Of a stretch of 7,462 nt of DNA, positions 1 to 6,302 are shown piece after piece. Every line of letters begins with the position of its first letter. The first letter of the stretch is position 1. The stretch spans positions 1 to 7,462 of the forward strand of contig JALUJE010000256.1 in NCBI GenBank assembly GCA_027057185.1, written 5' to 3'. The position numbers were made by a program, and so were the translations under genes. Origin of the DNA: Helicobacteraceae bacterium. Its GTDB lineage: Bacteria; Campylobacterota; Campylobacteria; Campylobacterales; Sulfurimonadaceae. The notes beneath the pieces are model-generated. The model was not told where the DNA came from. It did not search any database and worked only from the letters and a program-made list of their open reading frames with translations.

Positions 1-245
1 TATTTTTGAAAAGTGGTATTAAGAAAAAAGCATTGAAAAGAAACACAATGAAGCAATAACGTTAATCGATCCACCCTACCCAAGACTTTATTGACGGTGG
101 TCTAACCAACAGCGTAGTTTGACGGACGTATCAAATCAAATCCTTGCATACGACCAGCAAAAGAACCACAAAATCCAAAGGCTCATTTCCTACTATTAGA
201 AGCTGGGTTTAAAATTCCGTGTCAGCCACATTTACTAACATAAAG

Positions 246-2621
246 CTACATCTCTATATTCGGCGCAGGTTTTCCAACAAAATAGCCCTGTGCATAGTCC
301 ACACCAATCTCTTTTAAAATCTCTAAGATCGTCTCATCTTCTACAAATTCCGCAATGGTTTTCATACCAAGACGATTGGAAAAATCAACAATGCCCTCCA
401 CTAAGATTCGTGACTGTCTCTCTTCATGACTACGCTTAATGAGAGAACCGTCAATTTTTAGAAAATCGGCTTCGAGTTCGAGTACATGTAAAAAATTGGA
501 ATAACCGCTTCCAAAATCGTCAATGGCAATCTTGGCACCGTATTTTTTCACCTCACCGATAAAATAGGTAATCTGATCATACGATTGGATGTTTTCACTC
601 TCAAGTATCTCAAAAATAATCTGTTTTGCATGCTCAGACTCTTTGAGCTTCTGAATAATAAAATGGCACATATCGCCATTAGCAATATCCTCAATCGAGA
701 TATTGATGGAGAGGGTTACCTGATGTCTACAAAGCTGTCTCAATGCCTCCTCGACCATGATTTCCGTTACCTTAAAATAGTTTCGCGACTGCTTGGCAAT
801 ATGTAAAAATGATGCCGGAGAGAGAATTTCACCATTATGACGCATTCTCACCAAGGTTTCATATTTATCGATAACACCCTTTTTTAAATCTAAAATCGGC
901 TGATAGTACGAGATAATATCGCGGTTATCAACTGCCTGTTTAATAATATTGGCTTTTTTAATATTCTCTTCATAATGTTTTTCAAGTTCCAAAGAATCAT
1001 CATAGACAATATATTCACTCTTGCTGTTTTGTGCCAATTTCAAGGCCATATCAGCTTTGACTAATGCATTTTCATGCATACCAAAACCTAATGTTACGGA
1101 AATACTGACCTCTTGTTCAACCGAAATACTAAAGTAATGTTTCTCTATTTTTCTCTGATACGAGTGCATCACCGCGACAAATTCATCAATATGCAACGTA
1201 GCATTTCCTAAAATAGCAAATTCATCGGAGTGCAGTCGATAGAATTGAAACAGTTTATTGTAGGCAATCTCGGTCTTAATAAAATTGGCAAACTGAATTA
1301 AGAGCCGGTCTCCTGCTTTAATACCGTAAAAATCATTAATATTTTTAAATCCGTCAATATTAAACAGTGCAATTTGCGGTTCATCAATAAGTTGCATGTC
1401 GATAATGAGCTTATTTCTATTGGGAATACGGGTTAAACTGTCCATGGCATACATGTTTTTGATTTTTTGACGTTGTAGCGTCACTTCAGTTGCATCATAC
1501 CGTATGGCAATGTACTCTTTAATATTGTCATCTTCATCTAAAATGGGTGTAATGGTCGCTTCATAATAAAATGCTGAATTGTCTTTACGTTTTCCCGAAA
1601 TAATATTACTCCACACCCGTTTAGACTGTATGGTGTCCCACATCTGTTTGAAATAGGTTCCATCAAGCATCGGATCACGTAAAATACTGTGATTCTTCCC
1701 GATTAAATAGTCGCGCGAGTAACCAATATTCTCACAAAACTTATCATTAACGTACGTGATCACACCTTCCGGGTCACTTTTAGAGACCATGGCACTGTTA
1801 TCTACGGCAATTTTGTAACTGTCGAGTTCACTCAAATTCTTCAGCAACGCTTCATTTTGCTCATTGACCTGATCTTGCAGGCGGGATGTATATTGCTTAA
1901 ATTTGGACAACAGTACCTGAATAAAAATAAATAGACCCACTAAAAGTGCCGTATCATACAAAACCAGCAGCCAAAAGGTTTTGTTGAGTTTGTCGGTCAA
2001 TTTTCCTTCGGGTATTTTAATACTTAAAATGCCACGGATATCCCCGATCTTGTAATCATAGGCATCGTCGTAATGCTTTTGAACAAAATCGGGAGCATCA
2101 CTTTTCTTTCCATGACACATAAGACATTTTGACGTAATCATAAAAGGAATGGCTAACTGATAATAGTTCGTAGGCGTCACTTCAATAAATTTATAGTATT
2201 CTTGCAATGTTTCATTATGCTCAAACGCTTTAATTGCCAGCAACTCCTCGGCATCGGCTGCATTTTTAAGATTTCTCGCCCGATCCGAGACAACAGAGAC
2301 CTGAATATTCTGAATATTGTCCTGAGAAAACTCTTTGGATATTTCTGAAGCACTAAATGCCGGGAAAAAGGGCAATGTCTCTTCTGTCAGCTCAATATTG
2401 CCGTTGACAAAAAGATCCATATAGTAACTATGATAACTCATCATAAAATTACTCAGCGCTTTCGCCTCATCCATAATAATAGCTTGGGCATCCTCTTTCA
2501 TAAAATGTGAGGAGTAGAATATTTTCAGAACTACCACAATAGAAAAGATTATTGGTACACTAAAAAGAACACTTTTAGAAACGACAGGTGTCTTAATGAG
2601 AAATTTGTTTTTATCAGTCAA
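246..2621 (-). CDS. Membrane haem-sensor c-di-GMP phosphodiesterase (DUF3365-PAS-degenerate GGDEF-EAL)
   Basis: This is a 791-residue inner-membrane signalling protein, predicted to hydrolyse c-di-GMP in response to a periplasmic signal. A first membrane helix lies at about 17-37. The periplasmic part (about 38-215) carries the RNLKNAAD block near 116-123 and a single haem site CLMCH at 166-170, as in DUF3365/Tll0287-like c-type haem domains. A second helix lies at about 216-238, followed by a short coiled coil and a PAS domain (about 270-380). The GGDEF domain (about 390-545) reads HSDEF at 464-468 and lacks an RxxD inhibitory site, so it is probably not a cyclase. The EAL domain (about 555-790) reads ETLVR but keeps the expected catalytic set: E588, N640, E671, D701, D702, K722, E758 and Q778. 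The start is TTG, 4 bases after the kinase stop. The only in-frame codons before it run from a TAA without another start, and the next ATG (codon 41) would remove the first helix. No good ribosome site is visible, so translational coupling is likely. The ligand is unknown. Confidence 0.93.
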   Translation of the reverse strand: MTDKNKFLIKTPVVSKSVLFSVPIIFSIVVVLKIFYSSHFMKEDAQAIIMDEAKALSNFMMSYHSYYMDLFVNGNIELTEETLPFFPAFSASEISKEFSQDNIQNIQVSVVSDRARNLKNAADAEELLAIKAFEHNETLQEYYKFIEVTPTNYYQLAIPFMITSKCLMCHGKKSDAPDFVQKHYDDAYDYKIGDIRGILSIKIPEGKLTDKLNKTFWLLVLYDTALLVGLFIFIQVLLSKFKQYTSRLQDQVNEQNEALLKNLSELDSYKIAVDNSAMVSKSDPEGVITYVNDKFCENIGYSRDYLIGKNHSILRDPMLDGTYFKQMWDTIQSKRVWSNIISGKRKDNSAFYYEATITPILDEDDNIKEYIAIRYDATEVTLQRQKIKNMYAMDSLTRIPNRNKLIIDMQLIDEPQIALFNIDGFKNINDFYGIKAGDRLLIQFANFIKTEIAYNKLFQFYRLHSDEFAILGNATLHIDEFVAVMHSYQRKIEKHYFSISVEQEVSISVTLGFGMHENALVKADMALKLAQNSKSEYIVYDDSLELEKHYEENIKKANIIKQAVDNRDIISYYQPILDLKKGVIDKYETLVRMRHNGEILSPASFLHIAKQSRNYFKVTEIMVEEALRQLCRHQVTLSINISIEDIANGDMCHFIIQKLKESEHAKQIIFEILESENIQSYDQITYFIGEVKKYGAKIAIDDFGSGYSNFLHVLELEADFLKIDGSLIKRSHEERQSRILVEGIVDFSNRLGMKTIAEFVEDETILEILKEIGVDYAQGYFVGKPAPNIEM

Positions 2622-2625
2622 AAGA

Positions 2626-4545
2626 TTACTTAGTGTCTGGTTTTTGCTGTCGTTTTAAGAAGTGTTTGATCACTTCAAGCAAGTAGGGTTTATCTACCGG
2701 TTTTGGAATATGCGCATCCAGTCCGGCATTCATGATTCGTTCTCGATCGCCTTCTAGGGCATATGCCGTCAATGCAATAACCGGTACTTTACCACGATGC
2801 TCTTTTTTATCGACCTCACGCATCAGGCGCGTTGCGACAATACCATCCATGACCGGCATGTCAATATCGGTCAAGACCAGATCATACGGTTCCTTCATAT
2901 ACGCTTCTAGCGCTGCCTCACCATGTTCAACCGCTGTCACATCATAATTTTGCAGACTCAAAATGGTCTGAAGCAGTTCTAGGTTAATACGGTTGTCTTC
3001 TGCTAAAAGTATCTTAAACTGTTTATTGGTACGCGTATCGACCTGCTCACGTTTTTGTGTGAGTGCATGGTTAAGATATATATGGCTCAGTACATTTTCT
3101 ATTTTATTGGGCAGCATCGGAAATTCCAATGTCTCAATAACATTATGCACACTTGAAATCGAGACCGATTTTCGCTGCTTGGTTAAAATGGAGACAATAG
3201 TAATTCCATCACCCAAAATCTTTCGCACCGATACAATACGCTCATCTTTGAGATCTTCAGAAATAATAAAGAGAGCATCCACGGCTTCAAGCTCCTCTTT
3301 ATCGATGAACGTCGTCTGCATGACGCTCACGCCGAAATCTTCAAGGTAGCTTGCCACACATTTGGCATATTGATGATCCAAAGCTGAAAAACTGGCTACC
3401 GCAATTTTGGCATTTTCAAACCTCGCTGGCTGTGCAGGCTCATTAATTTTATGGGTCAATCGAAAAAAGAACTTACTCCCCTTGCCCACTTCAGATGCTA
3501 CAGAAAGCTTTGAATGCATCATCGCCAGATATTTATGACTCACACTCAACCCGATTCCCAAACCGTTTTTACCCAGTTTCTGATTTTCTTGCGCTGAGGC
3601 AAACGGACGTAAAATATGAGCCAGCCGCTTATGTGGTATGCCCTCACCCGAATCTAAAACACTGTACTCGACTTCGACAAAACCATCTTTTACTTCCAAT
3701 ACTTTAAGCTCAACTAAAATTTGACCACCCTCATTGGTAAACTTGATGGCATTGGAAATCAAACTCTCCAAAATTCGTTTAATCTTACCCGGGTCTCCCA
3801 CCATAGAGTTAGGAATATTGACATCAACCCGACAAAAAAGAGTAATGTTTTTTTTCCGGGCACTCTCGTAAAATTTTAAAAAGAATTCATCCATACCCGT
3901 CATGGGCTTATAGACCGTCTCTTTTAGGGTAATGGCACCACTATCAAGCTGCATCATCTCCAGCAGATTCTCGATTTTTCGCATCATGTCTGTTGCACTC
4001 TCATCAATCATAAGAACCTGATGACGCTGCGTTTTACTCAAAACACTGTTTTCAAGCAACTTGATAAACCCTAAAATACCGTTCATCGGTGTACGGAATT
4101 CGTGCGAAATACTGGTTAAAAACTTGCGTTTAAATATCTCAAAATAGTGATGTGCCCGAATGGCTTTTTGAATGTTGGAGTTATCCTCAAGCAGTAACAT
4201 ATAGAGGCGTTCACCTTCCACTTCGGCAACATCAATCATCACTCCAAAGCTGGATTTTTCGTTGGCACTGTTTTGCAAGCCAATACTTAACCCGTCTTGT
4301 TTCAGGTGGTGTTGTGCCCAATGTTCTTTGCTCGTGTCAATTAAATCAAGACCTCCACAAAAAATAGTATTATCGATGATATCCAACGTCTCCACTCCCA
4401 AAAAATCCAAGAGCGCCCTGTTGGATCCGATAATCCTCTCGTCTTTGTCTAACAGCACCATAATACCCTTGTGCAGTGAGGCGAATGCCTCAATAAGCGA
4501 GGCATGCTTTGGAAAGGTCTGTTTTACATGTAAAAGAGGATCCAT
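2626..4545 (-). CDS. Soluble hybrid histidine kinase (PAS-HisKA-HATPase-pseudoREC-REC)
   Basis: This 639-residue sensor kinase has no membrane helix, so it acts in the cytoplasm. A PAS-like region (about 15-125) is followed by the HisKA domain with SISHEFRTP (phospho-acceptor H148). The HATPase domain has an N box with N265, a G1 box DSGEGIP at 298-304, an F box around F315 and a G2 box GKNGLGIGL at 325-333. A first receiver-like segment (about 378-495) lacks the acidic pocket, has Ile428 where the phospho-acceptor Asp should be, and has Phe475 where the conserved Lys should be. The second receiver (about 509-632) is complete: E515/D516, phospho-acceptor D560, T593 and K615. There is no HPt domain, so the output needs a separate phosphotransfer protein or a response by contact. 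The ATG has a GGAG 8 bases upstream (4554-4557). It is the first gene of an operon with the haem/EAL gene, which suggests that both act on one response. The signal is unknown. Degenerate first receivers are common in hybrid kinases and usually serve as docking or regulatory modules. Confidence 0.94.
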   Translation of the reverse strand: MDPLLHVKQTFPKHASLIEAFASLHKGIMVLLDKDERIIGSNRALLDFLGVETLDIIDNTIFCGGLDLIDTSKEHWAQHHLKQDGLSIGLQNSANEKSSFGVMIDVAEVEGERLYMLLLEDNSNIQKAIRAHHYFEIFKRKFLTSISHEFRTPMNGILGFIKLLENSVLSKTQRHQVLMIDESATDMMRKIENLLEMMQLDSGAITLKETVYKPMTGMDEFFLKFYESARKKNITLFCRVDVNIPNSMVGDPGKIKRILESLISNAIKFTNEGGQILVELKVLEVKDGFVEVEYSVLDSGEGIPHKRLAHILRPFASAQENQKLGKNGLGIGLSVSHKYLAMMHSKLSVASEVGKGSKFFFRLTHKINEPAQPARFENAKIAVASFSALDHQYAKCVASYLEDFGVSVMQTTFIDKEELEAVDALFIISEDLKDERIVSVRKILGDGITIVSILTKQRKSVSISSVHNVIETLEFPMLPNKIENVLSHIYLNHALTQKREQVDTRTNKQFKILLAEDNRINLELLQTILSLQNYDVTAVEHGEAALEAYMKEPYDLVLTDIDMPVMDGIVATRLMREVDKKEHRGKVPVIALTAYALEGDRERIMNAGLDAHIPKPVDKPYLLEVIKHFLKRQQKPDTK

Positions 4546-4573
4546 CGATAATACTCCAAATGTATTAAACTTC

Positions 4574-4592
4574 TGTCACGAGAATAATGACA
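4574..4592. promoter_or_regulatory. Inverted repeat TGTCA-N9-TGACA, candidate operator
   Basis: A perfect 5-base inverted repeat with a 9-base spacer sits in the 104-base divergent region between the kinase gene and nth. Its position, 29 bases upstream of the kinase start and just downstream of its candidate -10 boxes, would suit a dimeric repressor of the kinase operon. There is no T tract, and the arms are short, so a chance occurrence is possible. The half site does not match the FNR (TTGAT) or CRP (TGTGA) consensus. Confidence 0.3.
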
Positions 4593-4599
4593 CAAGTCT

Positions 4600-4614
4600 A
4601 TTTTAGTTATTGTA
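4600..4614 (-). promoter_or_regulatory. Candidate promoter of the kinase/EAL operon
   Basis: Reading the minus strand, TACAAT (4609-4614) and TAAAAT (4600-4605) each match the sigma-70 -10 consensus TATAAT at five of six positions. Either would place the transcript start about 45-60 bases before the kinase ATG. No clear -35 box is present, as is usual in Campylobacterota. The overlap with the nth promoter means the two divergent transcription units may compete for polymerase. Confidence 0.35.
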
Positions 4615-4618
4615 TCAT
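4613..4618 (+). promoter_or_regulatory. Candidate -10 box of nth
   Basis: TATCAT matches TATAAT at five of six positions, with a T-rich stretch upstream in place of a -35 box. Transcription would start near 4625, just before the AAAGGA at 4631-4636. That ribosome site lies 13 bases from the ATG, which is longer than usual, but an in-frame TAA at 4644-4646 rules out any earlier start. Confidence 0.4.
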
Positions 4619-4649
4619 ACTATCGTCAAAAAAGGATTATTATTAAACA

Positions 4650-5297
4650 ATGAAAAAAGCAACCAAAAAAGAGATTGCAGCCATTAAGGCACTATTTTTA
4701 CAACACTATAGCAATGCCGTCACCGAACTGCATTACCGCAATGCCTACGAACTGGTGATTGCCGTAGCCCTCTCGGCACAATGTACCGACAAACGGGTCA
4801 ATCTCATTACTCCTGCACTTTTTGCAGCATATCCCGATGTCACAACACTTGCTACTGCCAAGCTCGATGAGGTAAAGGCACTCATCAATACCTGCTCATT
4901 TTTTAACAACAAGGCCAAAAATATTATTGCCATGGCACAACGGGTTGTATCGGTCTATGACGGAGAAATTCCCATGAATGAAAAAGAGCTCATCACCTTG
5001 GCCGGAGTCGGACAAAAAACCGCCAATGTCGTCATGATTGAATATACCGGTGCTAATTTAATGGCGGTCGACACCCACGTCTTTCGTGTGGCACACCGTT
5101 TGGGATTGAGTGATGATGAGACTGCCGCAAAAACCGAAGCGACTCTGGTCAAAAAATTTAAAACCAATCTGCATCAACTACATCAGGGATTTGTACTCTT
5201 TGGGCGCTACATCTGTACCGCTAAAAACCCCAAATGTGAGCGTGAGTGTTTTGTAAGAGAGTTTTGTAAAAGCACGCAGAGCTTTAAAGCAAAATAA
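4650..5297 (+). CDS. nth: Endonuclease III, DNA glycosylase/AP lyase
   Basis: This 215-residue protein is close to the usual length of endonuclease III (E. coli 211). It removes oxidised pyrimidines such as thymine glycol from DNA and cleaves the abasic site by beta elimination. Visible family marks are LSAQCTDKRVN (41-51), the helix-hairpin-helix LAGVGQKTANVV (117-128) holding the catalytic lysine K123, and the AVDTHVFR block (139-146) holding the catalytic aspartate D141. The C-terminal 4Fe-4S loop has four cysteines: C189, C196, C200 and C206. Their spacing is X6, X3, X5, one residue longer in the middle than the usual X6, X2, X5. The start is fixed by an in-frame stop 6 bases upstream. 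The gene is divergent from the kinase operon and is followed after 14 bases by a lipoprotein gene, with no functional link apparent. The family assignment is very secure. Confidence 0.97.
   Translation: MKKATKKEIAAIKALFLQHYSNAVTELHYRNAYELVIAVALSAQCTDKRVNLITPALFAAYPDVTTLATAKLDEVKALINTCSFFNNKAKNIIAMAQRVVSVYDGEIPMNEKELITLAGVGQKTANVVMIEYTGANLMAVDTHVFRVAHRLGLSDDETAAKTEATLVKKFKTNLHQLHQGFVLFGRYICTAKNPKCERECFVREFCKSTQSFKAK
5281..5290. repeat. Perfect 10-base palindrome GCTTTAAAGC at the end of nth
   Basis: The palindrome covers the last codons of nth and lies 10 bases before the candidate -10 box of the lipoprotein gene, in the -20 to -30 zone. It has no loop and no following T tract, so it is not a terminator. 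It could be a binding site for a dimeric regulator, but such palindromes also arise by chance in AT-rich DNA. Confidence 0.25.
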
Positions 5298-5299
5298 GC

Positions 5300-5305
5300 T
5301 AGAAT
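5300..5305 (+). promoter_or_regulatory. Candidate -10 box of the lipoprotein gene (leaderless)
   Basis: TAGAAT, in the context GCTAGAAT, matches TATAAT at five of six positions and ends 6 bases before the ATG at 5312. That is the usual distance from a -10 box to a transcript start, so a transcript from here would begin at or next to the start codon. No Shine-Dalgarno sequence lies in the 14-base gap after nth. Confidence 0.4.
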
Positions 5306-5311
5306 ATCACC

Positions 5312-5524
5312 ATGATAAAATTCCTGCTTCTCGGTGCGCTTTTACTGCTGTCTTTCGGTTGTGCCAATAAACGGGGCATCTCCACAAACTATTATAATAC
5401 ATGTCGGGAATATTACGATTTTCAAGGAACCTACCACAGAGTATGCGATGACAACCTCATCGAGTATGGCACTCCCCTTCAGGAAACGCTCTCGAACACT
5501 AAGATGCACGGCAACGTCTGGTAA
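5312..5524 (+). CDS. Small putative lipoprotein, function unknown
   Basis: This 70-residue protein starts with a lysine and a hydrophobic stretch (residues 4-15) ending in SFGC, with C17 as the likely lipidated cysteine. The lipobox is imperfect, because Ser14 and not Leu is at -3, with Leu13 just before it. Ala18 after the cysteine does not give the Asp inner-membrane retention signal, so an outer-membrane anchor is the default guess. The mature part is only about 53 residues and is rich in Tyr, Asn and Thr. It has two further cysteines (C31 and C45) that could form a disulphide. I recognise no family. It follows nth by 14 bases and could be co-transcribed with it, or be made from its own -10 box. 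Its stop is 2 bases from the stop of convergent cmoA. The other reading frame over the same bases has no such signal features. Confidence 0.75.
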   Translation: MIKFLLLGALLLLSFGCANKRGISTNYYNTCREYYDFQGTYHRVCDDNLIEYGTPLQETLSNTKMHGNVW

Positions 5525-5526
5525 GA

Positions 5527-6234
5527 CTACTTAACAGCTACAAAGGTGGCAAAGTTAGCCCATCGAAAGATAACTTCACAACTGCGAAACCCGCCGTTTC
5601 GAATCATCTCACAGTTCTCTTGTGCCGTATAGGGAATTAAGACATTTTCCAGTGCCTCGCGTTTTTGCATAATTTCATAGGTACTGTACCCCTGTTCTTT
5701 TTTAAAGTCGTAATAAATATCAATAAGCTCTTTATTGAGTCTGCTCTCCTCACTCACAACCTTTTCACTGAAAATAAACCGACCCTCGTTATGCAGAGCA
5801 TCCGCAAGTGTTCGTACGAGCTTTTCCCGTTGCAGGGGTCGAATGAACTGCAAGGTATAATTACTAATAATAACATCGGCTTTTTGGTAGGGATAGTGTA
5901 AAACATCGCCCTCTTCTAGCATAATATTAGAATGGTAAATTGCCAGTTTTTTTGCCGCATGTTCCAGCATTGCTTTAGAGTTATCAATACCGATGAGTGT
6001 GGCATCACAGCAGAGCATACGCTCAATATTTAACAACAGTGTTGCTGTAGAACATCCCAAATCATACAACAAAGAACCCTCATCCAATCGGTTCAATGCT
6101 ATCTCCTGTGTTAAACGCATCGCTTCCATATAAAATGGTACGGAACGCTCCAGCATATCATCAAAGACTGCTGCCACCTCATCATCAAACTCAAACTGTT
6201 TCTCTATGGTTTTTGCAAATATTCTATCTTTCAT
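5527..6234 (-). CDS. cmoA: Carboxy-S-adenosyl-L-methionine synthase
   Basis: CmoA converts SAM and prephenate to carboxy-SAM, which CmoB uses to turn 5-hydroxyuridine at the tRNA wobble position into 5-carboxymethoxyuridine. From the chosen ATG the protein has 235 residues. It shows the family N-terminus FEFDDEVAAVFDDMLERSVP (14-33), the SAM motif I YDLGCSTATLLL (57-68), the acidic-loop GIDNSKAML (82-90), NYTLQFI (125-131) and FSEKVV (155-160). The C-terminal YYDFKKEQGYS and QKREALENV blocks (174-199) are typical of CmoA and include the arginine (R192) expected to bind the carboxylate. An upstream in-frame ATG at 6243 would add three residues (MVR). I prefer 6234 because MKDR fits the family start, and because the earlier ATG lies inside a TATAAT box. 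No Shine-Dalgarno is seen for either. No cmoB is in the window. Confidence 0.95.
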   Translation of the reverse strand: MKDRIFAKTIEKQFEFDDEVAAVFDDMLERSVPFYMEAMRLTQEIALNRLDEGSLLYDLGCSTATLLLNIERMLCCDATLIGIDNSKAMLEHAAKKLAIYHSNIMLEEGDVLHYPYQKADVIISNYTLQFIRPLQREKLVRTLADALHNEGRFIFSEKVVSEESRLNKELIDIYYDFKKEQGYSTYEIMQKREALENVLIPYTAQENCEMIRNGGFRSCEVIFRWANFATFVAVK

Positions 6235-6241
6235 ACGTACC

Positions 6242-6247
6242 ATTATA
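6242..6247 (-). promoter_or_regulatory. cmoA: Perfect -10 box overlapping the upstream ATG of cmoA
   Basis: On the minus strand TATAAT spans 6247 down to 6242, and the first possible ATG of cmoA (6243-6241) starts inside it. With a usual 7-base gap the transcript start would fall on the A of the second ATG (6234), giving a leaderless mRNA. A TG directly precedes the hexamer. No clear -35 box is present. Confidence 0.5.
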
Positions 6248-6261
6248 CACCAAGGTTTGGC

Positions 6262-6267
6262 TATAAT
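6262..6267 (+). promoter_or_regulatory. Perfect -10 box of the membrane protein/HTH operon
   Basis: TATAAT in the context TTGGCTATAAT is the typical form of a Campylobacterota sigma-70 promoter. Transcription would start near 6274 and leave a leader of about 29 bases with a strong ribosome site. It is back to back with the cmoA -10 box, 14 bases apart, so the two units share one short divergent promoter region. Confidence 0.6.
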
Positions 6268-6289
6268 TTTTACATGTAAATATTTTTTT

Positions 6290-6295
6290 AGGAGG
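6290..6295 (+). promoter_or_regulatory. Strong ribosome binding site AGGAGG
   Basis: A full AGGAGG lies 7 bases before the ATG at 6303 and fixes that start. It is the strongest Shine-Dalgarno in the window, in contrast to the lack of one on the divergent cmoA. Confidence 0.7.
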
Positions 6296-6302
6296 AGAAC
6301 CG

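Noticed and set aside
24..50. Minus-strand hairpin CATTG/CAATG followed by six T, as a terminator for the EAL operon
   Set aside because: The stem has only 5 mostly A-T pairs with a 10-base loop, and it lies about 200 bases beyond the stop codon, so it is too weak to call.
2732..4606. Several plus-strand frames of 70-118 codons within the kinase gene
   Set aside because: They are antisense shadows of a kinase whose domains and motifs are unmistakable, and none has a ribosome site or recognisable domain.
5334..5534. Alternative 66-codon frame over the lipoprotein gene
   Set aside because: It has no signal peptide, no ribosome site and runs into the cmoA stop. The other frame has a signal sequence ending in Cys.
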